64,000 nucleotides of DNA from an uncultured Paracoccaceae bacterium. Lineage in GTDB: Bacteria > Pseudomonadota > Alphaproteobacteria > Rhodobacterales > Rhodobacteraceae. Every line of letters begins with the position of its first letter. Within the stretch, counting starts at the first letter, position 1. Made by a program: the position numbers and the translations under genes. The notes beneath the pieces were generated by a model, which had not been told where the DNA came from, did not search any database, and was given only the letters and a program-made list of their open reading frames with translations. Below are positions 17,307 to 25,921 of the stretch, in pieces. The stretch is taken from contig CANNFQ010000001.1 of the NCBI GenBank assembly GCA_947503925.1, forward strand, positions 434,001-498,000. The letters are read 5' to 3'.

Positions 17307-17641
17307 AGACGCCGTGTCTGACCCATTCACTGGTATTGGAAGCCCCCTTGCGCATTGCTGATGGTGCCGGTGGTTTTACAAATGACTGGCAATCCCTTGG
17401 CATATTATGGGCGGAGCTTAAGGCCGGTTCGGGCCGGGAAGTTGCAGCCTCTGCCGCGGTGGTGTCACGTATGCCTTATCGCATTACAGTGCGCGCGGCA
17501 CCTTACGGTGCGCCGTCGCGGCCAATGCCGGGTCAACGCTTTCGCGACGGTGACCGGGTATTTCAGATCAATGCGGTCGCTGAAAAAGATACCAATGCCC
17601 AGTTTCTGGTGTGTTTTGCGGAAGAGGAGGTTGCGTCATGA
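17303..17641 (+). CDS. GTA orfg7, head closure/stopper protein
   Basis: Small beta-rich protein of 112 residues, in the phage head-tail adaptor family (SPP1 gp16/HK97 gp10-like). The pattern is typical: an N-terminal strand with WAELKAGSGRE, then RITVRAAPYG and PGQRFRDGDRVFQINAVAEK. It closes the DNA exit channel and joins the head to the tail. Start and stop are both in ATGA overlaps with its neighbours. Confidence 0.85.
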   Translation: MKTPCLTHSLVLEAPLRIADGAGGFTNDWQSLGILWAELKAGSGREVAASAAVVSRMPYRITVRAAPYGAPSRPMPGQRFRDGDRVFQINAVAEKDTNAQFLVCFAEEEVAS

Positions 17642-18051
17642 GTTATGGTGTTTCAGCAGCCTTGCAGACGGCTGTTTATCAACACCTCGCCGCAGATACC
17701 GGTCTGGTAAACCTTGTCGGCGCGTCGATCTTTGATGCGCTGCCGTCAGGCACCTTGCCCCCACTTTATGTCGTGCTGGGGCCAGAGAATGTGCGCGATG
17801 CGTCTGACAAAACTGCCGGCGGGGCTCTGCATGAGTTCACAGTGACTGTGGTGACTGAAAGCGCCGGGTTCGCATCGGCAAAGGTTGTCGCTGCTGCGGT
17901 GTCAGATGCGCTGGTCGATGCGCCGCTTACGCTAAGCCGTGGCGCGTTGGTATCGCTGAATTTCTACAAGGCAAAGGCCGCCCGTGTTGGTACGGGCGAT
18001 GTCCGCCAGATCAACCTGATTTTTCGTGCCCGCGTGGCGGATGACACGTAA
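17638..18051 (+). CDS. GTA orfg8, tail terminator-like protein (DUF3168)
   Basis: Protein of 137 residues of the DUF3168 family, which by position and fold corresponds to phage tail terminators capping the tail tube at the head side. Recognisable parts are ALQTAVYQHLAADTGLVNLV, the strand TLPPLYVVLGPENVRDASDK and HEFTVTVVTES. The ATG at 17638 overlaps the orfg7 stop; an earlier in-frame start at 17611 lies inside orfg7 and is not needed. Confidence 0.87.
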   Translation: MSYGVSAALQTAVYQHLAADTGLVNLVGASIFDALPSGTLPPLYVVLGPENVRDASDKTAGGALHEFTVTVVTESAGFASAKVVAAAVSDALVDAPLTLSRGALVSLNFYKAKAARVGTGDVRQINLIFRARVADDT

Positions 18052-18077
18052 CCCCCGATAACTGAAGGAGTGCGCCA

Positions 18078-18494
18078 ATGGTGGCCCAGAACGGAAAAGA
18101 CCTGCTTGTTAAGATTGACATGACGGGCGACGGTTCATTTGAAACCGCAGCGGGATTGCGCGCGACGCGCATCAGTTTCAACGCCGAGAGTGTGGATGTC
18201 ACCAGCTTGGAAAGTGAAGGCGGCTGGCGCCAGTTGCTGGGTGGTGCCGGTGTAAAGACCGCCTCAATCTCGGGCTCTGGTGTATTTAAGGATGAGGCGA
18301 CGGATGAAAGGGCCCGCCAAATTTTCTTTGACGGTGAAACGCCGGATTTTCAGGTGGTTATCCCCGATTTTGGCACAGTTGAGGGTCCGTTCCAGATCAC
18401 CTCGATAGAATATGCAGGATCGCATAATGGTGAGGCGACTTACGAGCTGTCGCTGGCATCTGCCGGCGCGCTGACCTTTACGGCGTTGATCTGA
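18078..18494 (+). CDS. GTA orfg9, major tail protein
   Basis: Tail-tube subunit of 138 residues, of the TP901-1-like major tail protein family. The N-terminal NGKDLLVKIDMTGDGSF, the central SFNAESVDVTSLESEGGWRQ and the C-terminal TYELSLASAGALTFTALI match the family. AAGGAG precedes the ATG. It overlaps orfg10 by one base (TGATG). Confidence 0.92.
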   Translation: MVAQNGKDLLVKIDMTGDGSFETAAGLRATRISFNAESVDVTSLESEGGWRQLLGGAGVKTASISGSGVFKDEATDERARQIFFDGETPDFQVVIPDFGTVEGPFQITSIEYAGSHNGEATYELSLASAGALTFTALI

Positions 18495-18808
18495 TGCCAA
18501 ACCCCTGGGCGGGCGAAGTCGCGGTTGTGATCGATGGGGTGCCCTATAATTGCAAGCTGACGTTGGGCGCATTGGCCGAACTTGAACAGGCGCTGGATAC
18601 CGGATCACTGATTGATCTGATCCGCCGCTTTGAGGGGGGCGCATTTTCGGGACGTGACGTGATGGCCGTGATTGTCGCGGGCTTGCGCGGTGGCGGCTGG
18701 GTTGGTGCCGCGTCAGATTTGGTCACGGCAGAGATTGAGGGTGGTCCGGTGGGGGCGGCGAAGGCTGCTGCGACCATGCTGGCGCGCGCTTTCACCCCGC
18801 CCGCATGA
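18494..18808 (+). CDS. GTA orfg10, tail assembly chaperone-like protein
   Basis: Protein of 104 residues, of the gene transfer agent family that sits between the tail tube and tape-measure genes, where phages encode tail assembly chaperones. It opens WAGEVAVVIDGVPYNCKLTLGAL (about residues 4-26) and has a helical C-terminal half. It is coupled to orfg9 (TGATG) and to orfg10.1 (ATGA). No slippery sequence was obvious, so the two chaperone-like products appear to be made from separate starts. Confidence 0.85.
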   Translation: MPNPWAGEVAVVIDGVPYNCKLTLGALAELEQALDTGSLIDLIRRFEGGAFSGRDVMAVIVAGLRGGGWVGAASDLVTAEIEGGPVGAAKAAATMLARAFTPPA

Positions 18809-19014
18809 CCATGCTTGATTGGCCGGGGCTGATGCGTGCTGGTTTGCATGGCCTGCGGCTTACCCCACGTGAATTCTGGGCGATAACCCCGGCGGAACTG
18901 CAATTGATGCTGGGTACGACACAGGCTGCTGCACCAATGGACCGACAAAGGTTGGACGCGTTGCAGCGCGCCTTTCCTGACGATGCAAAGGACATGAATG
19001 ATGGACGAAATTGA
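18805..19014 (+). CDS. GTA orfg10.1, tail assembly chaperone-like protein
   Basis: Protein of 69 residues corresponding to orfg10.1 of RcGTA, a small phage tail assembly chaperone relative. The conserved segment is LRLTPREFWAITPAELQLML. The start overlaps the orfg10 stop (ATGA), and the 3' end overlaps the tape-measure start by 17 bases. Confidence 0.85.
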   Translation: MTMLDWPGLMRAGLHGLRLTPREFWAITPAELQLMLGTTQAAAPMDRQRLDALQRAFPDDAKDMNDGRN

Positions 19015-19660
19015 CAGGTTGGACGCGCTGGATAGCGATGTCAGCGCGTTGGAGCGCAGTTTTGGCGACACTGCTGCAATGACCGCCGCCTTTGATGATC
19101 AGTTGCGGGGCGTGCAGACGACCCTGGGCGATACAACGCGCGATCTGGGTAATCTGGAACGGGGCTTTGCAGGTGGCTTGCGTCGTGCCTTTGACGGTCT
19201 TGTGCTGGATGGCATGAAGCTGTCTGACGCATTGGGTACTGTGGCCAATGCGATGATCAACACGGTCCATTCGTCGGCGACCCGACCGATTACGGATCAC
19301 TTCGGTGGTGTGTTGGCGGATGGTTTGAATGCTGCTGTGTCCGGCTTGATGCCCTTTGCCGATGGTGCCCCGTTTTCTCAAGGTCGCGTTATGCCCTTTG
19401 CCAAGGGTGGTGTGGTCAGCGCCCCGGTCAGTTTTCCCATGCAGGGCGGCACCGGATTGATGGGCGAAGCGGGGCCTGAGGCTATTATGCCACTGAGCCG
19501 TGGCGCCGATGGCCGGTTGGGTGTGCGAACCCAGGGTGGCGGCTCGGTCACCGTCAACATGAACATCAGTACGCCGGATGCACAAAGCTTCCAGCGCAGC
19601 AAAGGACAGATCGCAACGCAGATGTCCCGCGCACTGGGCCGTAGTCAGCGTAATCGATAG
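18998..19660 (+). CDS. GTA orfg11, short tail tape-measure protein
   Basis: Tape-measure protein that sets tail length, only 220 residues, in keeping with the short GTA tail. It is alpha-helical in the first half (DRLDALDSDVSALERSFGDT to LERGFAGGLRRAFDGL). The second half has the repeated FAxGGxV-type motif (VMPFAKGGVVSAPVSFPM) and GLMGEAGPEAIMPLSRG, typical of tape-measure C-termini. Either of two adjacent ATGs (18998, 19001) may be used. Confidence 0.9.
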   Translation: MMDEIDRLDALDSDVSALERSFGDTAAMTAAFDDQLRGVQTTLGDTTRDLGNLERGFAGGLRRAFDGLVLDGMKLSDALGTVANAMINTVHSSATRPITDHFGGVLADGLNAAVSGLMPFADGAPFSQGRVMPFAKGGVVSAPVSFPMQGGTGLMGEAGPEAIMPLSRGADGRLGVRTQGGGSVTVNMNISTPDAQSFQRSKGQIATQMSRALGRSQRNR

Positions 19661-19671
19661 GGAGACAGCAG

Positions 19672-20304
19672 ATGGCATTTCATGAGGTCAGATTTCCCGC
19701 GTCGCTTAGCTTTGGTTCCGTTGGTGGGCCTGAACGCCGTACGGACATCATTACGCTAGCAAATGGGTTCGAGGAGCGAAACACACCCTGGGCACATTCC
19801 CGTCGTCGCTACGATGCTGGTTTTGGGCTGCGGTCGCTGGATGATGTGGAAGCCCTGATCGCCTTTTTTGAGGCGCGTCAGGGTCAGTTGATCGGGTTTC
19901 GTTGGAAAGACTGGAGCGACTACAAATCCTGCGCCCCATCAGATGAAATTGACGCGTTGGATCAATTGATCGCCATTGGTGATGAAACCACCGCCCGTTT
20001 CCAACTGATCAAGACTTATCGGTCTGGCCCAACAACCTATGCCCGTCCGATTTCAAAGCCTGTTGCTGGCACCGTGCGTGCGTCTATCGGCGGCGACACG
20101 ATGCAGGAGGGTATTGATTTTGAGGTTGATGTCGCAACTGGTGAAATCGTCTTTGCCCACCCGCCAGATCAGGGGGCAGAGATACGTGCCGGTTATGAGT
20201 TTGATGTGCCGGTTCGCTTTGACACCGATGCGATCATGACATCGCTATCCAGTTTTCAGGCCGGTGAGGCCCCGAACATCCCTGTCGTGGAGATCCGCGT
20301 ATGA
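19672..20304 (+). CDS. GTA orfg12, distal tail protein (DUF2460)
   Basis: Baseplate protein of 210 residues, of the DUF2460 family, which forms the ring at the end of the tail tube in RcGTA. Conserved blocks include MAFHEVRFPASLSFGS, the GGPERRTDIITLANGFEERN region, WAHSRRRYDAGFGLRSLDD and FRWKDWSDYKS. It overlaps orfg13 by 4 bases. Confidence 0.92.
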   Translation: MAFHEVRFPASLSFGSVGGPERRTDIITLANGFEERNTPWAHSRRRYDAGFGLRSLDDVEALIAFFEARQGQLIGFRWKDWSDYKSCAPSDEIDALDQLIAIGDETTARFQLIKTYRSGPTTYARPISKPVAGTVRASIGGDTMQEGIDFEVDVATGEIVFAHPPDQGAEIRAGYEFDVPVRFDTDAIMTSLSSFQAGEAPNIPVVEIRV

Positions 20305-21185
20305 GCGTTGCTGCATTACATGAGCATCTGGCAGATGGGGCGACACATACCTGCTATTGTTGGGCATTGATCCGCCGTGATGGCCTGACCCTTGGGTTTA
20401 CCGACCATGACCGTTTGCTGCGTTTTGACGGGATCAGCTTTTTCCCCGAATGCGGTTTGTCGGCGCGTGCGCTGGCCAGTACGACCGGTCTGTCTGTCAA
20501 CAACACCGAAGCGCTGGGCGTGTTGCAATCTGATGCGATCAGTGAGGCGGATATCGATGCTGGTCGTTATGATGGTGCACAAGTCACCATCTGGCTGGTG
20601 CAATGGAATGACCCGGATGCAAAGCAGGTTCGCTTTACCGGCACAATTGGTGAAATCACCCGGTCTTCAGGTGGGTTTCAGGCTGAACTGCGAGGACTCA
20701 CAGATGCGCTGAACCAACCGCAGGGTCGATCATATCTGCGCGATTGCAACGCGCTTCTGGGGGATGCGCGATGTAAATTTGATCTTTCTGACCTGGCTTT
20801 TTCGATCGCGGCGCCCGTGGTGGCTGTACAGGACGCTCATGTGTTTCGGTTTGATCCGGTTACCGGTTTTGATGATCATTGGTTTGATGCTGGCGCACTA
20901 GAGGTTGTTTCGGGTGATGCCGCCGGATTGCGCGAGGTGATCAAGCTGGATCAAACGGAAGCTGCGGGCAGGCTGATCACGCTATGGCAACCAATTCGCG
21001 CGTCCGTCCAGCCCGGCGATCTGGTTCGGTTGACCGCCGGATGTGATAAACGCGCGGTAACCTGCCGCGAGAAATTCGCCAACTTCGTGAATTTTCGGGG
21101 GTTTCCTGACATTCCCGGTGACGATTGGCTGGCCTCTGTTCCCAGAGCAAACGGCAACACATCCGGCGGGAGCCGAAGCAGATGA
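20301..21185 (+). CDS. GTA orfg13, tail hub protein (DUF2163)
   Basis: Baseplate hub of 294 residues, of the DUF2163 family with the phage BR0599-type C-terminus. Four cysteines (C-Y-C-W near residue 13, C in RDCNALLGDARCKFD, C in LTAGCDKRAVTCREKF) mark the region that in the RcGTA hub and in lambda gpL is reported to hold an iron-sulphur cluster. The C-terminal NFVNFRGFPDIPGDDWL signature is intact. It is coupled to orfg12 and orfg14 by ATGA overlaps. Confidence 0.92.
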   Translation: MSVAALHEHLADGATHTCYCWALIRRDGLTLGFTDHDRLLRFDGISFFPECGLSARALASTTGLSVNNTEALGVLQSDAISEADIDAGRYDGAQVTIWLVQWNDPDAKQVRFTGTIGEITRSSGGFQAELRGLTDALNQPQGRSYLRDCNALLGDARCKFDLSDLAFSIAAPVVAVQDAHVFRFDPVTGFDDHWFDAGALEVVSGDAAGLREVIKLDQTEAAGRLITLWQPIRASVQPGDLVRLTAGCDKRAVTCREKFANFVNFRGFPDIPGDDWLASVPRANGNTSGGSRSR

Positions 21186-21613
21186 GCGATGCAATGGTGC
21201 AGGCCGCCCGAGCGTGGATCGGAACCCCTTACATGCATCAGGCCACAGCAAAGGGTATTGGCTGTGATTGCCTTGGCCTAATCCGTGGTGTTTGGCGTGA
21301 CGTCTTTGGTGAGGAACCGGAGGCCGTACCCACCTACACAGCCGATTGGTCCGAACCGCAGGGCGAGGAACTGCTATTTGCCGCTGCTCGTCGTCACATG
21401 AGAACGGTAACGACGGGTCCATTCGCGCCGGGAGAAATCCTGCTGTTTCGCATGCGGGATGGTGGAGTGGCAAAGCATCTGGGACTATTCTCCCGTAGCT
21501 CTCCGCATCCGCTTTTCATTCATGCCTATACCGGCCACGGGGTGATCGAAAGCCCACTGTCGATGCCTTGGCGTCGTCGTATCGCCGCCCGTTTTTCAGT
21601 TTCACAAGGATAG
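21182..21613 (+). CDS. GTA orfg14, NlpC/P60-type cell wall peptidase
   Basis: Tail-tip peptidase of 143 residues that is expected to cut peptidoglycan cross-links to help DNA delivery. The nucleophile is the second Cys of GIGCDCLGLIRGVW (about residue 30), matching the DCxGL motif, with partner His in GVAKHLGLF. The start at 21182 is set by an ATGA overlap with orfg13; the longer in-frame version starting at 21125 lies inside orfg13. It ends 5 bases before orfg15. Confidence 0.92.
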   Translation: MSDAMVQAARAWIGTPYMHQATAKGIGCDCLGLIRGVWRDVFGEEPEAVPTYTADWSEPQGEELLFAAARRHMRTVTTGPFAPGEILLFRMRDGGVAKHLGLFSRSSPHPLFIHAYTGHGVIESPLSMPWRRRIAARFSVSQG

Positions 21614-21618
21614 CTCTT

Positions 21619-24600
21619 ATGGCGACAATCGCACTTTCTGTTGCAGGCATGGCCGTTGGCGGATCCATCGGTGGATCGGTGCTGGGCCTGTCGATGGCAA
21701 CCATCGGGCGCGCAGCCGGGGCCGCCATTGGTCGGAGGATTGATCAGCAATTATTGGGTGGCGGTAGCGACGCCGTTGAAACAGGTCGGGTCGATCGGTT
21801 TCGGCTGACGGGTGCCAGTGAAGGGACAGACATCCAGCAGATCTATGGCCGGATGCGCATTGCCGGGCAGGTGATCTGGGCCAGCCATTTCAAGGAAAGG
21901 AAGAAGACGACCGGTGGTGGAGGTGGCAAAGGATCCCGGCCGTCGGAACCAGAAATCACAACCTACTCGTACACGGTCAGCATGGCCATCGGCCTGTGCG
22001 ACGGTGAAATTTCTCGCATCGGACGCATCTGGGCAGATGGTGTCGAATTGGCCCGCAATGATCTGAATATGCGAGTCTATCATGGGACCGAAAATCAGTT
22101 GCCTGACCCCAAGATTTCGGCTGTCGAAGGCGCCGATAACGCCCCGGCGTATCGCGGTACGGCCTACGTCGTTTTTGAGGATTTGCCACTGGGCCAATTC
22201 GGCAATCGCATTCCGCAATTCAGTTTCGAGGTAAGCCGTCCAGCGGCCCCTGATGCGCCCGCCGATCAGCAGGATTTACATGATGCGATACGTGGCGTTG
22301 CCCTGATCCCTGGCACGGGTGAATATGCACTGGCGACGACGCCAGTCTATCTGTCTGCCGCCTTTGGCGAGCAATTGGCAATCAATACGAATTCTCCTAT
22401 GGGCCGCACAGATTTCCAAGTATCGATGGATACACTGGAAGAAGAGTTGCCATCCTGCAAGTCGGTGGTCTTGGTTGTGTCTTGGTTCGGCGATGACTTG
22501 CGCTGCGGCGCATGTTCTGTTCGCCCCAAAGTGGAACAGCGCGACACGGATGCAGGTGCCATGCCATGGCGCGTGTCTGGCCAGACCCGCGCCGCCGCCG
22601 TGCGCGTCCCTTCTGCCGACAATGCGCCGGTCTATGGCGGAACGCCGACCGATACGTCCGTGGTCGAAGCAATCCAGAACATGCGGGCCCGTGGTTTGGA
22701 ACCTGTGTTTTACCCGTTCATCCTGATGGATCAACTGGCGGACAACACATTGCCCGATCCGTGGAGCGGCGATGTGGGGCAGGCGGCATTGCCTTGGAGG
22801 GGCCGGATTACGACCTCGCTCGCGCCGACAGTGTCCGGCACCCCAGATGGCACGCAAGCGGTGATCGATGAGGTTGCCGCATTCATGGGGACGGCGTCGG
22901 TTGCTGATTTTTCGATTGACGGTGACAGGGTTGATTATAACGGCCCGGACGCTTGGGGTTATCGCCGGTTCATTCTGCACTACGCGCATCTTTGCGCGGC
23001 GGCAGGCGGTGTCTCGGCCTTTTGTATCGGATCGGAGATGCGCGGCCTGACGCAAATCAGAGGGCCGGGAAACACGTTTCCGGCGGTTGATGCCTTGCGG
23101 GTGTTGGCGGCGGAAGTGCGCGGTGTTTTAGGGCCGGACTGTAAAATCAGCTATGCGGCGGATTGGTCAGAGTATCATGGATATCAACCGGTAGGGACGG
23201 ATGATAAGCTGTTCCACCTTGATCCTCTGTGGGCTGATCCGAACATCGATTTCATTGGTGTTGACAATTACATGCCTTTGTCCGATTGGCGCGACGGAGA
23301 CGGCCATGCCGATCAATCCGCCGGATCAATCTATAATCTGGACTATCTAAAGGCGAATATCGCCGGCGGAGAGGGGTATGATTGGTATTACACAACGACT
23401 GAAGCCCGCGATGCGCAGCGTCGCACAGCGATCACCGATAGCGCAGGCGAGCCATGGGTTTGGCGGTACAAGGATTTCGAAGGTTGGTGGGGCAACGCCC
23501 ATCACAATCGGATCAACGGCATTCGTCAGGCGACACCAACGGCCTGGCAGGCACAGAGCAAGCCGATCTGGTTTACCGAATTTGGCTGTTCAGCCTTGGA
23601 CAAGGGGACTAATCAGCCCAATAAATTCATTGATCCAAAATCGTCGGAATCGCAGGTGCCGTACTATTCAAACGGCAATCGCGACGATTTCATCCAAATG
23701 CAGTACGTCCGCGCGATGTCAGAGCATTTTGCGGATGCAGCGAACAACCCCGCCTCAACAGAATATGAAGGGCAAATGGTGGCAGCGGATCGTATGCATG
23801 TCTGGGCATGGGACGCTCGGCCCTATCCGTTCTTTCCCGGAAATCGCAGTCTTTGGTCGGATGGTGGAAACTATGCACGCGGTCATTGGGTTAACGGACG
23901 GGCAACAAATCGATCGCTTGCCTCCGTTGTCGCAGAGATTTGTACCAGATCGGGTGTGACCCAATTTGACGTCTCGCGCCTTTACGGTGCTGTGCGCGGT
24001 TACGTCGTTCCAGATGCTGGTTCGGCGCGTGCGGCGCTGCAGCCTTTGATGACGACCTATGGTTTCGAAGCGGCAGAACGGGATGGGTTGCTGGTTTTCA
24101 AAAACCGGGTAGGGGCGGTTGATCACGTGATTGCGGAAGACAGCCTTGCGCTTGACAGCGAACAAGACCGTTCCATCGCGTTGACCCGCGCGCCCGCGGC
24201 TGAAATTGCAGGTCGGGTACAGCTTGCTTATCTGACCGCCGATGGCGATTTCGCGCCTGCGGCGTCCGAAATTGTTCATCCCGATGAGACCAGCTTTGGC
24301 ATCGCCCGGTCTGAAGTGCCGCTCGCGCTGACCCGCAATGAGGGGCGTCATACCGTGTCACGCTGGATTGAGGAGGCGCGCGTTGCCCGTGATACGGCCA
24401 GTTTCGCGTTGCCACCATCGCGGCTAGATGTCGGACCGGGTGATGTCGTTTCCATTGAAACGGACGATCATGATGGGCTCTACCGTATCGACCGGATCGA
24501 GGAGGCCGGGCTACGCCTTGCTGAGGCGACCCGGATCAATGGGAAGGCCTATCTGCAACAAAACACATTGGATGAGGATGCGGTTTTGCAGCCCTATACT

Positions 24601-25548
24601 GGTCCGGTGCCGGTTGAAATGCTGTTCATGGACCTGCCGGTTTTGACCGGGGATGAGAACGAAACCGCCCCGCATCTGGCCGCCAGCAGCGTGCCTTGGC
24701 CAGGGTCGGTCGCGCTATATAGCGCAGCGCAGGATAGCGACTATCAATTGCGGGAATTGATCAACGATGCGTCTGCCATTGGATTGACCCATACCGCGTT
24801 ACAAGCCGGACCAAGTGGTATCTGGGACAGGCAGGCCGGATTTGAAATTGCCCTAATCAACGGTGAGCTAAGCTCGACATCAGTGCAAGCGTTGCTGGGT
24901 GGTGCCAACGTATTAGCGATCGGTGATGGCACTCCCGACCAGTGGGAGATTGTGCAGTTTCGAGAGGCCACGCCTGTGGCACCCAACCGATTTGCACTAC
25001 GCGGGTTGCTGCGTGGTCAGTTGGGGACGCGGGGGCTAATGCCTGACGTTTGGCCGGTTGGATCGCGGGTCGTCGTGCTGGATGGCACGCCATCGCAGAT
25101 CGCGCTTGCAAGTTCTGCCCGCGGTGTCACCCGCCATTTCCGCTATGGTCCGGCATCTGCTGCAATGGATGCCCCTAGTTACAAATACGAGACGCATGCA
25201 TTTCAGGGCAATGGCCTACGTCCTTATCCGGTTGCACATCTGCGTGGGCAGAATGGTCCATCCGGCGTGACAGTGTCCTGGATCAGATCCAGTCGCATTG
25301 ACGGTGATCTGTGGTCCGGAACCGAGATCCCGCTGGGTGAAGAGACCGAGGCCTATCAACTCCGTGTAGTGCAGAATGATGAGATACGCCGCGAAGAGAC
25401 GGTGACCCAGCCTAATTGGACCTACGCCGCAGCAGAAGCGGTGGCGGAAGTGGGCACATCACCCTATCAAATTGAGGTGGCACAACTGTCCGCCCGATAC
25501 GGCCCCGGCCTATCGCGCAACGTGCAGATTGACCCGTCGGCTTCCTGA
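21619..25548 (+). CDS. GTA orfg15, tail fibre/host-contact 'megatron' protein
   Basis: Largest GTA protein, 1309 residues, forming the central tail spike that contacts and probably pierces the recipient. The N-terminus (SVAGMAVGGSIGGSVLGLSM) is Gly-rich and hydrophobic. The middle (about 420-760) is a glycoside-hydrolase-like TIM-barrel domain (HLDPLWADPNIDFIGVDNYM, then SKPIWFTEFGCSALDKGTNQ). After it comes a phage-tail_3 type domain and immunoglobulin-like C-terminal strands. AAGGA precedes the ATG at 21619. The last base of its stop overlaps the next gene (TGATG). Confidence 0.95.
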   Translation: MATIALSVAGMAVGGSIGGSVLGLSMATIGRAAGAAIGRRIDQQLLGGGSDAVETGRVDRFRLTGASEGTDIQQIYGRMRIAGQVIWASHFKERKKTTGGGGGKGSRPSEPEITTYSYTVSMAIGLCDGEISRIGRIWADGVELARNDLNMRVYHGTENQLPDPKISAVEGADNAPAYRGTAYVVFEDLPLGQFGNRIPQFSFEVSRPAAPDAPADQQDLHDAIRGVALIPGTGEYALATTPVYLSAAFGEQLAINTNSPMGRTDFQVSMDTLEEELPSCKSVVLVVSWFGDDLRCGACSVRPKVEQRDTDAGAMPWRVSGQTRAAAVRVPSADNAPVYGGTPTDTSVVEAIQNMRARGLEPVFYPFILMDQLADNTLPDPWSGDVGQAALPWRGRITTSLAPTVSGTPDGTQAVIDEVAAFMGTASVADFSIDGDRVDYNGPDAWGYRRFILHYAHLCAAAGGVSAFCIGSEMRGLTQIRGPGNTFPAVDALRVLAAEVRGVLGPDCKISYAADWSEYHGYQPVGTDDKLFHLDPLWADPNIDFIGVDNYMPLSDWRDGDGHADQSAGSIYNLDYLKANIAGGEGYDWYYTTTEARDAQRRTAITDSAGEPWVWRYKDFEGWWGNAHHNRINGIRQATPTAWQAQSKPIWFTEFGCSALDKGTNQPNKFIDPKSSESQVPYYSNGNRDDFIQMQYVRAMSEHFADAANNPASTEYEGQMVAADRMHVWAWDARPYPFFPGNRSLWSDGGNYARGHWVNGRATNRSLASVVAEICTRSGVTQFDVSRLYGAVRGYVVPDAGSARAALQPLMTTYGFEAAERDGLLVFKNRVGAVDHVIAEDSLALDSEQDRSIALTRAPAAEIAGRVQLAYLTADGDFAPAASEIVHPDETSFGIARSEVPLALTRNEGRHTVSRWIEEARVARDTASFALPPSRLDVGPGDVVSIETDDHDGLYRIDRIEEAGLRLAEATRINGKAYLQQNTLDEDAVLQPYTGPVPVEMLFMDLPVLTGDENETAPHLAASSVPWPGSVALYSAAQDSDYQLRELINDASAIGLTHTALQAGPSGIWDRQAGFEIALINGELSSTSVQALLGGANVLAIGDGTPDQWEIVQFREATPVAPNRFALRGLLRGQLGTRGLMPDVWPVGSRVVVLDGTPSQIALASSARGVTRHFRYGPASAAMDAPSYKYETHAFQGNGLRPYPVAHLRGQNGPSGVTVSWIRSSRIDGDLWSGTEIPLGEETEAYQLRVVQNDEIRREETVTQPNWTYAAAEAVAEVGTSPYQIEVAQLSARYGPGLSRNVQIDPSAS

Positions 25549-25841
25549 TGCGTCCGGTTCAACTTGCCGATCTTGATGGCGCGGCACGGGCGCTGCTGCG
25601 GGCCGAACCAAGCCAAAGGGTGTCCGCCGCTCATGCCCTTTGCAACGAGGCACGTGTTGCAGACAAATATCGCAAGCGCATCGGGCGACCCCATCCAATG
25701 TTTGGGACAGGTACGTTGATGGCGGCGGCGGCACGGTATGAGAAGTACCCGCGTCATGACCAATGCGATAGTGCCTATCTGGAATGCCTGCGGATCATTA
25801 TTGATCAGGTGATCACGACAAGACGAGATCACGCCGCTTGA
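25548..25841 (+). CDS. small protein coupled to GTA orfg15, unknown function
   Basis: Protein of 97 residues that I do not recognise from a named domain. It is soluble, basic and probably helical (AARALLRAEPSQRVSAAHAL, then ARVADKYRKRIGRPHPMFG, with Cys in HDQCDSAYLECL). The start overlaps the orfg15 stop by one base, so it is translationally coupled to the GTA operon and probably made only with it. It is not among the canonical orfg1-15 set. A GTA accessory or adaptor role is inference. Confidence 0.7.
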   Translation: MRPVQLADLDGAARALLRAEPSQRVSAAHALCNEARVADKYRKRIGRPHPMFGTGTLMAAAARYEKYPRHDQCDSAYLECLRIIIDQVITTRRDHAA

Positions 25842-25921
25842 TATCAACCATCACATGTTTGTTGTTGGCGAATAGCACCTGTCTGGATTACATAACAAGT
25901 TCCAGATGAAGGATGAGCGCC

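Larger units (their letters stand above)
11677..25548 (+). mobile_element. Rhodobacter-type gene transfer agent structural cluster
   Basis: Seventeen consecutive plus-strand genes match the RcGTA order: TerS, TerL, portal, g3.5, protease, capsid, g6, g7, g8, major tail, g10, g10.1, tape measure, g12, g13, g14 and g15. No gene is missing or visibly broken. Most junctions are ATGA or TGATG overlaps. There is no integrase, repressor, replication gene or att repeat, and base composition matches the flanks, so this is a domesticated GTA rather than a prophage. Lysis, head-spike and regulatory GTA genes must lie elsewhere. Confidence 0.95.

Noticed and set aside
18494-19014. Programmed ribosomal frameshift between orfg10 and orfg10.1
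   Set aside because: No slippery heptamer was seen near the junction, and an ATGA overlap gives orfg10.1 its own start.
18860-19678. 272-codon minus-strand frame across GTA orfg10.1 and orfg11
   Set aside because: Antisense to two well-supported GTA genes, with no domain or promoter.
11677-25841. Active prophage
   Set aside because: No integrase, repressor, replication, lysis or attachment-site sequence is present, and the gene order is that of a gene transfer agent.
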